DNA from: Acanthosepion esculentum
Lineage: Eukaryota > Mollusca > Cephalopoda > Sepiida > Sepiidae
NCBI GenBank assembly: GCA_964036315.1
Contig: OZ038479.1
Coordinates: 59,361,746-59,425,745, forward strand
Reading direction: 5' to 3'
DNA: 64,000 nt
Within the stretch, counting starts at the first letter, position 1. Each line of letters opens with the position of its first letter. Below the pieces are notes generated by a model that saw only the letters and a list, made by a program, of their open reading frames with translations, did not search any database and had not been told where the DNA came from. Of the stretch, positions 1 to 10,640 are shown piece by piece. Position numbers and translations under genes: made by a program.

Positions 1-147
1 CTAATATCACCTAATTGGTACAAATTAATACAGAAGTTTAAGATTTAAAAATTTTAAAAACATGAAAACAATTCTGGTAAAAATTCATCAAAAATGTTTT
101 CTTAAGACTAGAGTATCCATAATAGATCTTATTTATAAAGGCAATTA
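1..147. repeat. Fragment of dispersed AT-rich repeat unit
   Basis: AT-rich DNA containing a version of the phrase gaaaacaattcttgtaaaa followed by an attcat-type tract. The same phrase recurs near 15.5, 27.3, 40.2 and 47.3 kb, and inverted near 61.1 kb. It is one copy of a dispersed noncoding repeat that also lies in the 3' flanks of the zinc-finger units. No coding potential is seen. Confidence 0.6.
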
Positions 148-189
148 AACTCATGACATTAAATACCATGGTATTTAATGTCATGAGTT
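148..189. repeat. 42 bp perfect palindrome at edge of Gypsy fragment
   Basis: Bases 148-168 are the exact reverse complement of 169-189, with no spacer; the centre is accATGGTat-like. It sits where the Gypsy reverse-transcriptase remnant on the minus strand stops resembling its family, so one arm may be retroelement sequence copied back in the opposite orientation. Confidence 0.9.
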
Positions 190-470
190 CTGGGTACAAC
201 GATAAACTACATCCAGCAGAAATCCTCTGATCAGGAGATTGGAGGTTTTGATGAGTTTGGGACCACCTCTTAATTCTTGTTGTCCCCAGATCCACCCTGA
301 CCTGTGGCCTGACAAAATTCACTCTTGGACAAATTTATGGTAAGATTAGCATGTTTGAGTTGATCAAAGAAAACAGATGATCTTCCCAGGTATCACTGTA
401 CACAATAATGTCATCTACATAAGTGTCAACTCTGGGCAGATCTCCAAGATACCAGCCTATAACATGCCTG
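190..470 (-). pseudogene. Ty3/Gypsy reverse transcriptase fragment
   Basis: On the minus strand a stretch reads YVDDIIVYSDTWEDHL, the catalytic YxDD box and following residues typical of Ty3/Gypsy reverse transcriptases; the YVDD codons are at 410-421. It is preceded by an in-frame GDLPRVDT-like segment, as expected. Downstream the frame breaks, but a neighbouring frame continues with NLSKSEFCQAT, matching the family's next conserved block, and a decayed FLGMxGYYRRF-like segment ends near 190. Only about 90 codons of the RT domain survive, with at least one frameshift, so it cannot be functional. The integrase fragment at 1.2-1.5 kb is on the same strand but in the wrong order to belong to one intact element. 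Confidence 0.8.
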
Positions 471-871
471 GTTCGATCCTGGGTTGTTCCCTCACTAGTC
501 AGTACTGACGCTGGTCAAATGATGGTTATTTGTTGACTTCTTCATTCCTTCATCTGCTCTGCCCACATTGTGTTTTTTGAGCACAATTTTCATCTGTACT
601 TAAGCACTTAACCAAGTTGGCTGAACCATGCAATGAAAAACAACAAGAATGCTTTTGCTGGTGAAAGCACAAATGTAATAACAAATAACAAAGAAGGCCA
701 CCGAGTTGTAATAATCATTTTTTCCCACAGTAGGTTGTCATTTCTTTCTGCAATAGACCAGTTGCCATCCATGGTTACAGAACCTGGTCTGTCCTGCTAT
801 TTACCTGTAGCTGGGGGAGAAGAAGAGGATTCATACCTTTCCCAAGAGTATTAGCACATAAGTGAATGTAA
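471..871. other. No gene recognised
   Basis: Moderately AT-rich DNA. A 73-codon frame at 633-854 on the + strand has no recognisable motif. The phrase around 820-850 (gaggattcatacctttccc) recurs in altered form near 4745-4775, suggesting both belong to a dispersed element. Confidence 0.5.
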
Positions 872-947
872 TGGATTCGACTGGAATTCGAACTCAGCTC
901 TCAGATTTCTCAATCCAAGCCGCTATCCATTACTCCACTGTGCCTCC
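872..947 (-). repeat. tRNA-like SINE head or tRNA pseudogene
   Basis: Read on the minus strand this 76 bp stretch begins GGAGGCACAGTGGAG and contains AGTTCGAATTCC about 50 bases later. These resemble the internal RNA polymerase III A box (xxCNNAGTGG) and B box (GGTTCGANTCC) at the right spacing. The two ends do not pair into a tRNA acceptor stem, so I infer a tRNA-derived SINE head or tRNA pseudogene rather than a working tRNA gene. Confidence 0.5.
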
Positions 948-1166
948 TAGATTGGGTATCCTCGTCATCAAGGCTCAACACTAGCAGTTCTTCTCGGCAG
1001 CAGGTCATGTGGCTTCTTCTGGCTTCTCCTGGCCACTGCCAGACTCATGTGGCTTCTGGTCAACTCTTACAACAACTGCAACTCCTACTACTGACTTCAC
1101 CTGATTATTCAGTTTATATGCATCTCGCCCAATTCTCATCACCCCTCAAAGCTTATTATGTATTCA

Positions 1167-1475
1167 TCATGTATCATCACAAGTCTTATTTCTACCCAGA
1201 TGGCCTGCCAGAGGAATTTCATGAGCTGTTCTCACTATCTCTGGCCTATAGATTTTGGTTATGATGACTTGATAGGCCAGTGCCCAGTCTTCCAAAGCTG
1301 GGGCATGTAGAGGTCTACACTTTCTTATAAGCACATTGTTTTTACCGAAGTATCCTGTTAGAAATTTCTCTAACTCCTCTTTCACCAGTGTGTAATTAAA
1401 AAGTGGAATGATTTCAGAATCTCTCCCCTGTTCTATCATGAGCTGTCTCTGTGACACTGGGACTTCAGGGGGTTA
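1167..1475 (-). pseudogene. Ty3/Gypsy integrase N-terminal fragment
   Basis: About 100 minus-strand codons match the region between RNase H and integrase of Ty3/Gypsy polyproteins: an S-Q-R-Q-L-x-x-E-Q-x-x-D-S-E segment, then RKCRPLHAPALEDWALAYQV, then YRPEIVRTAHEIPLAGHLG. HEIPLAGH supplies the two histidines of the HHCC zinc-binding motif; the frame stops before the two cysteines. It is a fragment lacking both the zinc-site cysteines and the catalytic core. Confidence 0.82.
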
Positions 1476-1739
1476 ATCAAATAAAAAAAGAAAGAAAAAA
1501 AGTAAGAGGAAAGAGTCTACTAACTGGATAATAATTGTTGAAATTCATAGGAAGATGGATTGAAAAATTGAGAAGAAAATTAAAAATGAAATGCATGAAA
1601 TATCATGTTGCAAAATAATAAACTGAACAGTTCCAAGGAGAATCAAACCCAAATTTAACTAGACGTAATTCAATAAGATTGAACAAAACTGAAACTGCCC
1701 ATCCTTCCTCACTTCCCAGCAATGTATCCTCGAATGTAT
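1476..1739. other. AT-rich spacer, nothing recognised
   Basis: A-rich sequence following the integrase remnant. No open frame or repeat structure was identified. Confidence 0.5.
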
Positions 1740-2890
1740 CTGTCAAATAGAAAAACATAAGTTGTTGATAAAGAAGCCTGGGTGGTCACTGAAATAACAT
1801 TTAAATATCATTCTGGACAAAGAGTCAGGAAAAATCTGGTTTGAATCGGCTGCCCAGAAGAAAAATGTCCCTACAAATATAGAGATTAGCTTGATGGGTT
1901 TGTTCATTTTAATTTCTTTGACATTTGTCAAAAATTTTATATCCAACATTAATTCAGATTCCTTTGGATACAACTGGTAAAGAAAAATGAATTACTATCC
2001 CTGGAGTGACCATAGGTGGCCCACTGAGTGGTCTGGTTGGTCAAGAAATCACAGCATGAGACAAGCTGATTAAGAAAGATTAATTACTGGAAAATCCCTT
2101 TTCACTTACTCATTCTGAAAGTTTGAAATTGTCACAGGGACAGTATGTTGACCCTTGGAGTAGGCTGAGGCTGAGTGGTCTAGTTGTCACAGCATGAGAC
2201 AAGTTGAAGAAAGATTAATTACTGGAAAATCCCATTTTGCTTACACATTCTGAAAGTTTGGATTTGTCACAGGGACTGTATGTCGGCCCTTGGAGTGGAC
2301 TGAGGTTAGATGCTGAGAAAGTGGAAGAAGGAAGAGAGAGAGAGATTAGTACTGCCTGTATGGTGCAAGATGAATCATGAAGGAGTGACTGCTCTGACCA
2401 CTCTCAAAAGGGAGCTGGACAACTCTTAAAGTTTTAAAATCACTTGAGTAAACATATTTTGAAAATATGGAATTTAAAAAGAAAAAAGGCAGACAATAAG
2501 GGTGGATGATAACCAAACCCAGATCCTGGTCACCCCCCCCCCCCTGCCAGATACAGAACCCCATATTACTGCTGCTGGAATCCACATTGTTCACCAAGAC
2601 CAGCTGACAGCTATGAAGACCAGGATTTAGAAATTTAAATTACTGCTAACACAAGCTGCAAAATCCAAAAGGTGATCCTAGTGTTATTTGATTATAACAG
2701 TAAGTGGGGAGGGTTAAAAATGCTGTATACAACAAATCATATATAACCCAAATCATTGTTACATTTTTAATCTGAGTTAATTCTTTATTCCAAAGAATTA
2801 TTTTTTGTGTAGCTCCTCATTGTCAACCCGTACTTTGCTTCAGTTTACTTCATCAGTGATCTTCTCACTTCTGTTTTTCTGTATCACAAA
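1740..2890 (-). repeat. Inverted copy of 1 kb interspersed repeat (partner at 17.7-18.6 kb)
   Basis: Read on the minus strand this segment follows the + strand of 17738-18600 for most of its length. Shared blocks include agaagatcactgatgaag, ttggaataaagaattaac, a fragment beginning gtatccaaaggaat, and agtactgcctgtatgg (as seen on this copy's + strand). The two copies are in opposite orientation about 15 kb apart. The segment abuts the protease end of the LTR-element relic, so it may be that element's LTR or an older element it inserted into. No convincing gene is present. Confidence 0.7.
2023..2309. repeat. Two-copy tandem duplication, ~140 bp unit
   Basis: Two adjacent units at 2023-2170 and 2171-2309 share ctgagtggtct, cacagcatgagacaag, agattaattactggaaaa and the closing tggagt-gctgagg phrase. 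The partner repeat near 18.2 kb carries this block once, so the duplication happened in this copy. Confidence 0.85.
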
Positions 2891-2893
2891 AAA

Positions 2894-4085
2894 CTTGTCA
2901 CTCTGAGCAATAACAAATTCACCTACGGCTGCATTTGACCCATGCAGCAAAGAGCTTTTCAAAATTAGGGACCACATAGCTCCCATGTCTCACAAAACTT
3001 TTATGGGTATCCTTTTAGTAGTATCAATGACAAGTAAAACAGATCCATCAGACACAAATGGCTTGTACTCCTGTACTCTTCAATAACAGATATTCTATCC
3101 AACTCGGTTGGTAGAAACTAAACCTTGGGTTTTATTTTGGCTTAATGCTTTAGACTCATTATTTTGTTTGGTTCAGCAATTTGACACAATGTGCCCAACT
3201 TTGTTATAATACTGACGCATTGGGAGTTTCCAATGACATGTATACACTTGCTGACACCTGACAACTGGGAATTATCTCTTGAGCTTGTATTGGTACTTTT
3301 ATATGAGTTAAATGGCCAATTGAGACCATATGACTGGTCTGACTTGGAAATTGGATCAAAACTAGACTCAGGTCATGGGCCAGGATGGCTTCCATGTTTG
3401 AAGGGATTGCTGTATTTCAGTTTGCTGCACTTATACATTAAAGCACTTTCATTAGAGTGAGAGTGGCCATTTCATACATGATAGCTACCATTCTCTTCTA
3501 AAGTTATATTTTTATATTATTGGAGACACACTCATTCCATTCTTCCATTACAATCATTTGCCTTAACCTATTATAGTCAACTTCAACATTTTTTGACTGA
3601 CGCCATCTGTCAAAATAGGTTTCCTTTTCACTAGAAAACTCAATGTAGGATTGTCCAGTAGTTTTTCAGGCACTAATCCATATATCTTAGGGATGGCTAA
3701 TTTAACAGTGATGTAGTTAGCACAGTTAGCTACTGACAGAGCAGCATATATTTGAGCTTTATCTTTCAATACTGTTTGTAATAACATGGGCCATTCTAAA
3801 TTTGAAGCAACTTTTTTAAAATATGAAAATACCCATCTGCTTCTGCTCCTTTAAATTGTGGCACTAACCTAATCTGCGTTGCTAAGTCAAATTCATTTCT
3901 CCTAGCTTTGCTACTTGTTTTTCCTCTATTTTGCAGAACTGTGTCTATTGCTCAATTCTCACTTTTTCAATTTCAACTTCAATTCTCACCTTTCCTATTT
4001 CAGCTTCAATCTCGCCTTTTCTTTTCCATCTCCTTATTCCTTACACAATAAGTAATAGAATAAGTTCATAGATGCATCTCTTATA
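2894..4085 (-). pseudogene. LTR-retrotransposon gag (SCAN-like) and protease relic
   Basis: Minus-strand frames from 4085 downward reproduce, in order, a gag protein of the SCAN-like type common in animal LTR elements: FDLATQIRLVPQFKGAEADG (~3.88 kb), LLQTVLKDKAQIYAALSVA (~3.75 kb), a KIYGLVPEKL-like segment, a decayed L-R-Q-x-I-V-x-E-E segment (~3.53 kb), then a zinc-knuckle-like QYYNKVGHIVSNC (~3.2 kb). These lead into a retropepsin-like segment KPFVSDGSVLL...IPIKVL, with the catalytic D-T-G changed to DMGA (~2.98 kb). Several frames are used and stops intervene. It ends near 2894 against the 1 kb interspersed repeat, with no RT following. Confidence 0.72.
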
Positions 4086-5090
4086 AGCAAATGCTGAGAG
4101 TCAATTTACTCATGACCTATCATGGAAAAACTAAAATTAGAATTAAAAATTCTCACTTGGTAGTGCATGTCACATGGACTTGGGTGACCAACTTTTACTT
4201 ACTCTCTTAGGAGGTCAATTGTCTAGTTGTCAAGCGACACAGATTCCTTCCCACCATTTTTCAGTCAAGACAAGACTCAATCTAGACAGGAAATAAAAAA
4301 AGAAAACAGAGGAAACACAAAGAAAGTGTGTCCCTTAATAAATTGATCATACATCTGATTTAACATTCAACATTAAGAGCCTTGTCACAGTTTGCATAAA
4401 AAAACATGTTTCTTCTACTGGTTAATATTCAGAGAAGTAGATGCTTACACAAATTTTGGCTTTCCTCTTCCACTTAGCCTGATCATGATTCTGAGATCAT
4501 TATCTCCTGTGGTTTGAGGGCCACTGTATGTACTAGAGCTGTTACAATAGTAGGTATGTTGAGTTCAAGATGACCCATTGTATCCCATGCCAGGTTGGAT
4601 TTATCCTTTTAGACTAGTTGACAAACCAAAGCTAAAGAATTCTAAATCTTATTATTTAAAAGGGTTTGAATTCATACATTTTTCTTAGACTGGCTGCCAA
4701 CCAAATCTAGAGATTTTTCTCTGCTATTTAACTAATTGCCAGAGAAAGATGGATTCATGGCTTTCCCAAGGGCATTAATGAAAAGAAAACAAAACGTACT
4801 TGGTCAGAATTTGGTATCCTGGATGCCAGTCCACTTTCCATACCAGAAAACTTATGCTATCTGCCAGTGCTAGTTGAGTAAAAAAAGAGGCTCATGGCTA
4901 TTTCAATTGTTTAAAAATTACTTACAACTTGGGTGGAATCTCCCATATATTTTGAGGTTCTAGATTTCAACCTACCAAGCGAAAAGATTAATCCAGTCCT
5001 ACAATATGTATATAGCCTCATTAGACGTGACCTATTAATTAAGGGATTTGGTGCTGTGACAAATGATAAGAACGGATTTTATCTCACCTA
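4086..5090. other. Non-coding spacer with short internal duplications
   Basis: No coding signal. A motif of about 50 bp is present twice in degraded form (around 4605-4650 and 4675-4720; shared tttagactrgytg and ccaaa phrases). A gattcatggctttccca phrase near 4750 resembles 825-845. Probably remnants of the same retroelement family. Confidence 0.4.
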
Positions 5091-5490
5091 TTTCTCCTGA
5101 TATTTTATTCAAGTCTATAATTTCTCATTTCCATTGGCTTGTGTGTAGCCTGTGTCACTTTCAAAATATGGACCTTACATTCTAATCTACAATATCTGCA
5201 ATAATCTCTACTTCATTGGTGTTTTCTCTTGTATAGAACAATCCTTCCCTATTCTCTCAATATTTCTCAAGACATTTTATTCAGCTCTAAATTTTCTAGT
5301 TTCTTTCAGCTTGTGAATATAGCCTATGTCTCTTTTCTAAAATGTGGACCATACATTCTCATCTCTGATGTCTGCGACAGATTGGCCATCTCTTATAATA
5401 GTACAGTCCTTCCCTATTTGCTCAATATTTCTCCTGATATTTTCTTCAGTTCTAGACTTTCACATTTTCATCAGTTTAATAAACAGAGTG
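5091..5490. repeat. ~170 bp tandem repeat, about 2.4 units
   Basis: Units begin at 5091, 5263 and 5428 with tttctcctgatattttattc-like sequence and share ggcttgtg, aatatggacc/aatgtggacc, a tctgcaata/tctgcgacag position and ccttccctattctctcaatat. Spacings are 172 and 165 bp. The apparent 99-codon + strand ORF at 5229-5528 is just this repeat translated and shows its internal repetition. Confidence 0.85.
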
Positions 5491-6050
5491 GACTTAATAA
5501 GTCCAAGAGAGTCAGAAAATTTCCTTAAAAGTTAGGTTTTATACCATGTATTCATTTCCAGCCAAACTTATTTCCATTCTGTTAGTGTATTTTATTAAAA
5601 TTGAGTTTTCTTTTTTATAAACAAAAATTGGAATTGGATTTTTTAATACCATAATCCTTTTATTGTGTGTATTATTGTTTCCAACACAAAGGAAATTGTT
5701 TCAGATAATCTTAATGATTTTTCAATTCTTTTCTTGATATTTGTTAAAAGATTTAGCAAGATTTTTGTCAAATAATAAAGTAACTAAAGAAACAATATGT
5801 TACTCTGCACTTTCTTCATTTCCCTTATTTTCACTTCAGATTCCTTTTCTCTGATTCCAGTGTTGCGATCAAACAGGAAGCAGTTACACATTCATTGACT
5901 TCCCATTACAAATTTATCGACCTGCATGAAATAAAAAGAAAACAGAATTTGGTTTCATGTTTCAGAAGTAATGATAAATTAGGCCATTGGATTTTTTTTA
6001 TTACGTATTTTATATAAGCAATAACTTGCTCTGTAAACAATGTTTAATAA
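5491..6050. other. AT-rich DNA, no gene recognised
   Basis: Low-complexity AT-rich sequence upstream of the conserved zinc-finger unit. From about 6050 onward resemblance to 48.5 kb becomes visible. Confidence 0.5.
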
Positions 6051-6191
6051 GCATTTTATTATTGCCACATAAAATTGGAAAGCAAATGTTTAAATTTTGG
6101 GTATCTAAAGAAATATAAACTTATAGAAAAAATATCAAAATAATTATATTCTTATACATCTTTGTGAAGATAGAATCTTTAAAATATTAAA

Positions 6192-6666
6192 TGGTAAAGC
6201 AAATTTGTTTCACTGCAAAATGTTTGACCTTCACTGGCTACTTCTGCTGCTACATTAGTGAACTAACCTGAATGTATAAATACATGTATCTATTATAATA
6301 TAAACTGTTTTCATATATTATTCAGTACCTAAGTTAACAGAGCTTTTATTGCTTTTTATTGTTCACAGGTATTTTGGCAGTACAAGAATTGCAATGGTTA
6401 TTATTGCGAATTTCTATGAAAGAAAAGACATTTCACTGTCCAAAAAGAACAAAAATACATTCTCTACTCCTCATGTAAAATTTATGGATCTACATTTTCA
6501 AAAGCGTAACAATGAACATTAGCTAGCAAGAAATGATGTACTTTGAAATATGTGGTTTCTCTTTTCTACAAAAGCATGTGTGTTATATATGAATAAACAA
6601 GAGAGATAGGCCATATTAATGTGACCTGTGCTAATCTCTATTGTGAAGTCAGACTTAGTAGGCCTA
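6192..6666 (+). promoter_or_regulatory. Conserved 5' region of zinc-finger gene 1: intron end, acceptor, leader
   Basis: This block is repeated upstream of all three zinc-finger ORFs (about 35.26 and 48.68 kb). It holds a pyrimidine-rich tract and an acceptor AG at 6367-6368, then a leader of ~300 bases. The leader contains a decayed finger: around 6474-6500 the frame reads C-K-I-Y-G-S-T-F-S, i.e. a CxxCGSxFS finger start whose second cysteine is lost. Unlike the other copies, the triplet after the acceptor is GTA, not ATG. The leader also holds a 20-codon ATG frame beginning MKEKTFH at about 6417. The 5' exon that would supply the donor is not visible upstream of this copy. Confidence 0.65.
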
Positions 6667-7467
6667 ATGGAAACAAAGATTAAAAGGAAACCATATTCTT
6701 GTGAAGTTTGTGGATCTGCATTTTCACGAAAGTCAAATCTAGTGATACATATGCGAAGACACACTGGAGAGAAACCTTATTTTTGTGAAGTTTGTGGATC
6801 TACATTTTCTCAGAAGGTGGATTTAGTGCGTCATATCCGGACACATACAGGAGAAAAACCCCATTCTTGTGAGATTTGTGGATCTGCATTTTCACGGCGG
6901 TCAGATTTGGTCAGTCATATGCGTACTCACACTGGAGAGAAGCCTTATTCTTGTGAAGTTTGTGACTCTGCATTTTCACGGAAGTCACATTTGATCGTAC
7001 ATATGCGTATTCACACTGGAGAAAAACCATATTCTTGTGAAGTTTGTGGAACTGCATTTTCACGGCGATCTGATTTGGTCAGTCATATGCGTACTCATAC
7101 TGGAGAGAAGCCTTATTCTTGTGAAGTTTGTGGATCTGCATTTTCATGGAAGTCAGATTTGGTTGTTCATACTAGTACTCATACTGGAGAGAAACCTTAT
7201 TCTTGTGAAGTTTGTGCATCTGCATTTTCAATAAAGTCATATTTGGTTAGGCATGTGCAAACACATACTGGAGAGAAACCATATTCTTGTGAGGTTTGCA
7301 GATCTACATTTTCACGGAAATCAAATCTAGTGAGACATATGCAAAAGCACACTGGAGAGAAACCATATTCTTGCGAAGTTTCAATATCTGCATTTTCACA
7401 GAGGTCAAATTTGATGAAGCATAAGCAAACACACACAAGAGAGAAGCCATATGCATCTGATGTTTGA
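6667..7467 (+). CDS. C2H2 poly-zinc-finger protein 1 (truncated array)
   Basis: 266-codon single-exon ORF, starting METKIKRK. I chose ATG 6667 because METxI is conserved in the two paralogues; the frame is open 13 codons further up but only to a GTG. Eight canonical fingers (CX2CX12HX3H) are joined by HTGEKP linkers, then a ninth with its second cysteine changed to Ser (CEVS). Helix contact residues (-1,2,3,6) by finger: RSNI, QVDR, RSDS, RSHV, RSDS, WSDV, ISYR, RSNR. Fingers 3 and 5 are identical there. No KRAB, SCAN, BTB or other effector domain is present. Expected role: nuclear, zinc-dependent, sequence-specific DNA binding; targets unknown. The frame ends where the second Cys codon (TGT) of finger 10 has become TGA, with finger remnants following, so it is a shortened gene that may be functional or decaying. 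Confidence 0.85.
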   Translation: METKIKRKPYSCEVCGSAFSRKSNLVIHMRRHTGEKPYFCEVCGSTFSQKVDLVRHIRTHTGEKPHSCEICGSAFSRRSDLVSHMRTHTGEKPYSCEVCDSAFSRKSHLIVHMRIHTGEKPYSCEVCGTAFSRRSDLVSHMRTHTGEKPYSCEVCGSAFSWKSDLVVHTSTHTGEKPYSCEVCASAFSIKSYLVRHVQTHTGEKPYSCEVCRSTFSRKSNLVRHMQKHTGEKPYSCEVSISAFSQRSNLMKHKQTHTREKPYASDV

Positions 7468-8110
7468 GGATCTGCATTTTCATTGAAGTCACATTTGGTA
7501 ACACACATACATACAATGGGGAGAAACCATATTCTTTTGCATTTTTGTGGAAGTCAAATTTGGTCAGTTATGCATAATCACACGGGAGAAAAACTATGTT
7601 CTTGTGAAGTTTGTAGATATACATTTGCGCAGAAATCAGATTTGATTAGTCATATGTGTACTCACACTGGAGAGAAACCATATTCTTGTGAAGTTTGCAG
7701 ATCTGCATTTTCACAGAAGTCATTTGCTGCATCATATCTGAACACATGCTGGAGAAAAATCATTTTCTTGTGAGGCTTGTGGATCTGTGAGTCAGGTTTA
7801 GTGTGCCATATACAATAACACATTGGTGAGAAACCATATCCTTATGAAGTTCATGGATCTGCATTTTCACAGAATGTTAAAATGTGAACACACACTGGAA
7901 AGTGACTACATTGTGAACTTTCTAGATCTGCATTTTCACAGAAGCCAAGTTTTGCAAAGCATATGTGAAATCACACTGGGGGAAAAACTATAATTTTGTT
8001 ATGTTTTTGATCTGCATTTTCATGGATGTCAGCTGTGTATACACACTGGAAAAATAACATTTGTTTATATGAATTTTTCAGACAAATCAGTTGCATCATG
8101 TGAATACAAA
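7468..8110 (+). pseudogene. Fossil zinc fingers downstream of gene 1
   Basis: Beyond the stop, finger DNA continues for ~600 bp with accumulating damage. Recognisable pieces are a good finger reading CSCEVCRYTFAQKSDLISHM (about 7600-7665), a following PYSCEVCRSAFSQKS whose histidine half is corrupted, and later frameshifted half-fingers (ctgcattttcacagaa phrases at ~7690, 7860 and 7930). The ancestral array therefore had at least about 14 fingers. Confidence 0.85.
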
Positions 8111-9215
8111 GTTGATAGAAACCTTATGTTAATGTAAATTATTATTTGCATTAGTAGTAGCTTCAATTTTAGTGAATGGATACAGATACTGCTTCTGATA
8201 TGTTTTGTGTTTAGTATGAATCATACACTTGTAAAATCCATAAAATATTTTATAATACTGCAAAATTCAATAGACATGTATTATATACTGGAGTGACCAT
8301 TTTTTATGAAGTATATTTTCAACAAATCTCCAGCTAAAAGGCACTTGAAAACACAGCCTGCCTATAAATCTTGTGCATGTGAAGCAACATCTTTTAGACA
8401 TTTCTTATTTAGAAAATAAACATGCTGACATAGAAACCAACATTTTATCATATTCGTTAAATTATCTGTCCACAAAATATAAGCCAACAAACATCTGTTA
8501 AATCACAAATCAAATGAAGGAATCTGCATTTTCACTGAAAACGTAAAAGCAGAAAAATAATAGCAGAGAAAAAATATCTTAATTTCATTCAGGTCGGTTT
8601 ATGCTTACAAATCCATTCAAGACAAGTCAGCATGTGAAAATCTGGGGTGCACTGTTTATTTAATTTGAAATGAATCATCTATATTTTAAAGAATCAGGTC
8701 AATATGAATTGATTTACTCCATGTAAAGAAAATACTTCCTGAGAAACATTCAGCATACAAATGCAAAAAGGATAAATCAATCTATGAAAAATTGGGATGA
8801 TTGTTTGATTATTGCATTCACAGGGTATTTCTTTGTGCTTGAATGAAATAAAAGCTTCAATCTTTTCATTGATCAGGTCAGTATGATTTCTGATTTCATA
8901 TAAGCAATATATTTTCAAATGAAATGTGTTAAAACATTTTGAAATGTTAATGTGGAGTAAACACAATATTGTTTACCATTGGACCATGAAACCTACCTTT
9001 ATTTAGTATCATGAAGCTGAATAAGTTTTTATGCATTTTCAAACATTCACTTGTAACATTATTAAAAATCTATTGAACAATATTAAAAATATTATTTTGT
9101 TTTTCATGCTGATTGTTATACTGTGTACATGTGTAGACTGTAAATAGTCAAGTTTATAAATTGGTACTGATTGTGAAATATATAAGTCAATACTCAAACT
9201 TTTTATTATTATATA
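8111..9215. repeat. 3' flanking unit of the zinc-finger duplication
   Basis: Noncoding AT-rich tail shared with other copies (37.84-38.96, 11.53-12.2, 53.1-53.9 and 55.4-56.0 kb). Shared blocks include actgcaaaattcaatag, tctgcattttcactgaaa, gtgaaaatytggg, a caggtcagtatgatttc phrase and tgtttttcatgctgat. Near 8970-8992 the phrase tgtttaccattggacca is the remaining A-box side of a tRNA-like sequence better preserved at 38.7 and 55.5 kb. Confidence 0.75.
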
Positions 9216-9254
9216 AATATGAAATGTGACGAAAAAAATTTTCAGTATTGTATT

Positions 9255-9395
9255 AACTCAGAAAAAATATGTCTTCCTGGACTACAAGACCATATGCAGC
9301 ATATTTGTGAATACATTGGCAACTTAGCTAAAATACACACATTGTATACTGGCATAAATGTTCCTGATAATTCTTACAAAATTGTCATAGTTTTA
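9255..9395 (+). pseudogene. Scrap of transposon-type protein (same family as 25.7-26.4 kb)
   Basis: Codons here read LPGLQDHMQHICEYIGNLA then KIHTLYTGINVPDN. This parallels the minus-strand protein at 26.2 kb, which reads MDHKQHICDCINNLAKVGSLFADISVD; the DNA agrees too (cagcatatttgtga, aacttagctaaa). About 45 codons survive. Its function is unrecognised beyond belonging to that family. Confidence 0.6.
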
Positions 9396-10640
9396 TTGCT
9401 TTTTTTTAATTTTATGATTCAGAACAGATTTTCAGTCATTGGTGTTTCTTTTTTGCAAAAAGAAATTGATGATTTAAATTCTCCCAGCATTCCTGCTTTT
9501 AACTAATATAAATATGAAGAGGTTGGAAATTTAATTTATCGAACTTAAGTGGGAGTAACAGATGTAAAAAAAAAAAAAACTAAAAGAAAATGTTTTTCCC
9601 AAGATTTGGTAATAAACAAAACAAAATACAAAAATAAATTTAATCTATGTGCGTATACCTAGATAAGATACCTCTCGCCCCCAAGAGTATACATCTGTAT
9701 TCTTGAAGAAAACCAGAAACTTTGAAGAAGGTGAAGTTTATTAATAACCAAAAGAGTAAAACTAGATAAGAAATAAATACATATAAATAAGACTAGTTAG
9801 TCCATGACCAACGAGTATTATACGGCCCCACATGTCACATAACAATCTGAATTCTAACAGGTTGATGTAATGTAAACAAAAAAGTGTATGGCCACTTACA
9901 AAATTACTGACCTAAAAGGGAGGTAACTTTAAAAATTAAATTCTTAGAACATAAATTAACAACATACAATTACACAGAATTTATCAGATGTTATTTCAAT
10001 TCCCTAGACATGTTTTCAAGACTAAAATGCAAATGTATACCTTTTTTTTTTTACCAATCCATGAATTATAAACAACTGAGTTACCTCAGTTGTGTATACA
10101 GCCTGCTTTGCATATGAACTCTGTTAGGTAAATTTTCTCCCTCATAGTCCCATGCCCTCATTTAAAGATTAAATTATAAAGTTTGTAGTGATATCTTCTT
10201 TAACAAAAATGGTTAACAAATGTGTTACATTGGGCTGTTCTAGTTGATACGTTACTGACAATAAAAAAGTATCAACATTTTCTTTTCCTTTTGGAAAATC
10301 TGACCTCATAGACATATGAACTCTGGACATATGAATATATGTTTTCCACCAGGTGTGTAAATAATGGTGTCAGGCTACTGACTGCTGTGATTATTGAGTG
10401 ACTATTCAGTGGAACTATCCAGTTGAATTAGTGTGAGTTATTGTGTGTTAATGATTTGGGTTTTGATTTAGGAATTACTGGATGTTAAACAGAGCCGTCC
10501 TACTACCAAGATATTCACTGAAATGGTTATCTTTGGTTGACTTTTACTTTTTTGTTCTTGCTAAGTATATATTTGCAGATGTACTTAAATACTGTTTTAT
10601 TTTAACATTAAAGTCTTTAGTTATACTTAATTATTAATGA
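9396..10640. other. AT-rich DNA with dispersed repeat pieces
   Basis: No gene is recognised. At 9379-9510 lies a dispersed repeat seen also at 27.41-27.53, 40.31-40.44 and 47.41-47.48 kb (atgtcatagttttattgc-type start, attgatgatttaaattctcc). A 9 bp perfect-stem hairpin with a 4-base loop lies at 10072-10093. Nothing else is supported. Confidence 0.5.

Noticed and set aside
38..322. 94-codon minus ORF as a host gene
   Set aside because: Part of it is a shifted frame of the Gypsy RT relic, and the rest crosses the palindrome into AT-rich repeat.
468..483. B-box-like GGTTCGATCC suggesting a second SINE
   Set aside because: No matching A box at the right distance, and the opposite strand continues the Gypsy RT reading through it.
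5229..5535. 99-codon + strand ORF with repeated peptide
   Set aside because: The peptide repetition merely reflects the ~170 bp tandem DNA repeat.
6628..6666. Upstream extension of zinc-finger ORF 1 (and of ORF 2 at 35680)
   Set aside because: The extension begins at GTG or TTG codons, whereas an ATG at the same aligned position (METxI) is present in all three paralogues.
7197..7516. Antisense ORFs over the zinc-finger arrays (also at 35768-36208, 36215-36787, 49128-49679, 49821-50207)
   Set aside because: The finger repeat lacks stops on the opposite strand, so these are periodic shadows of the real + strand frame.
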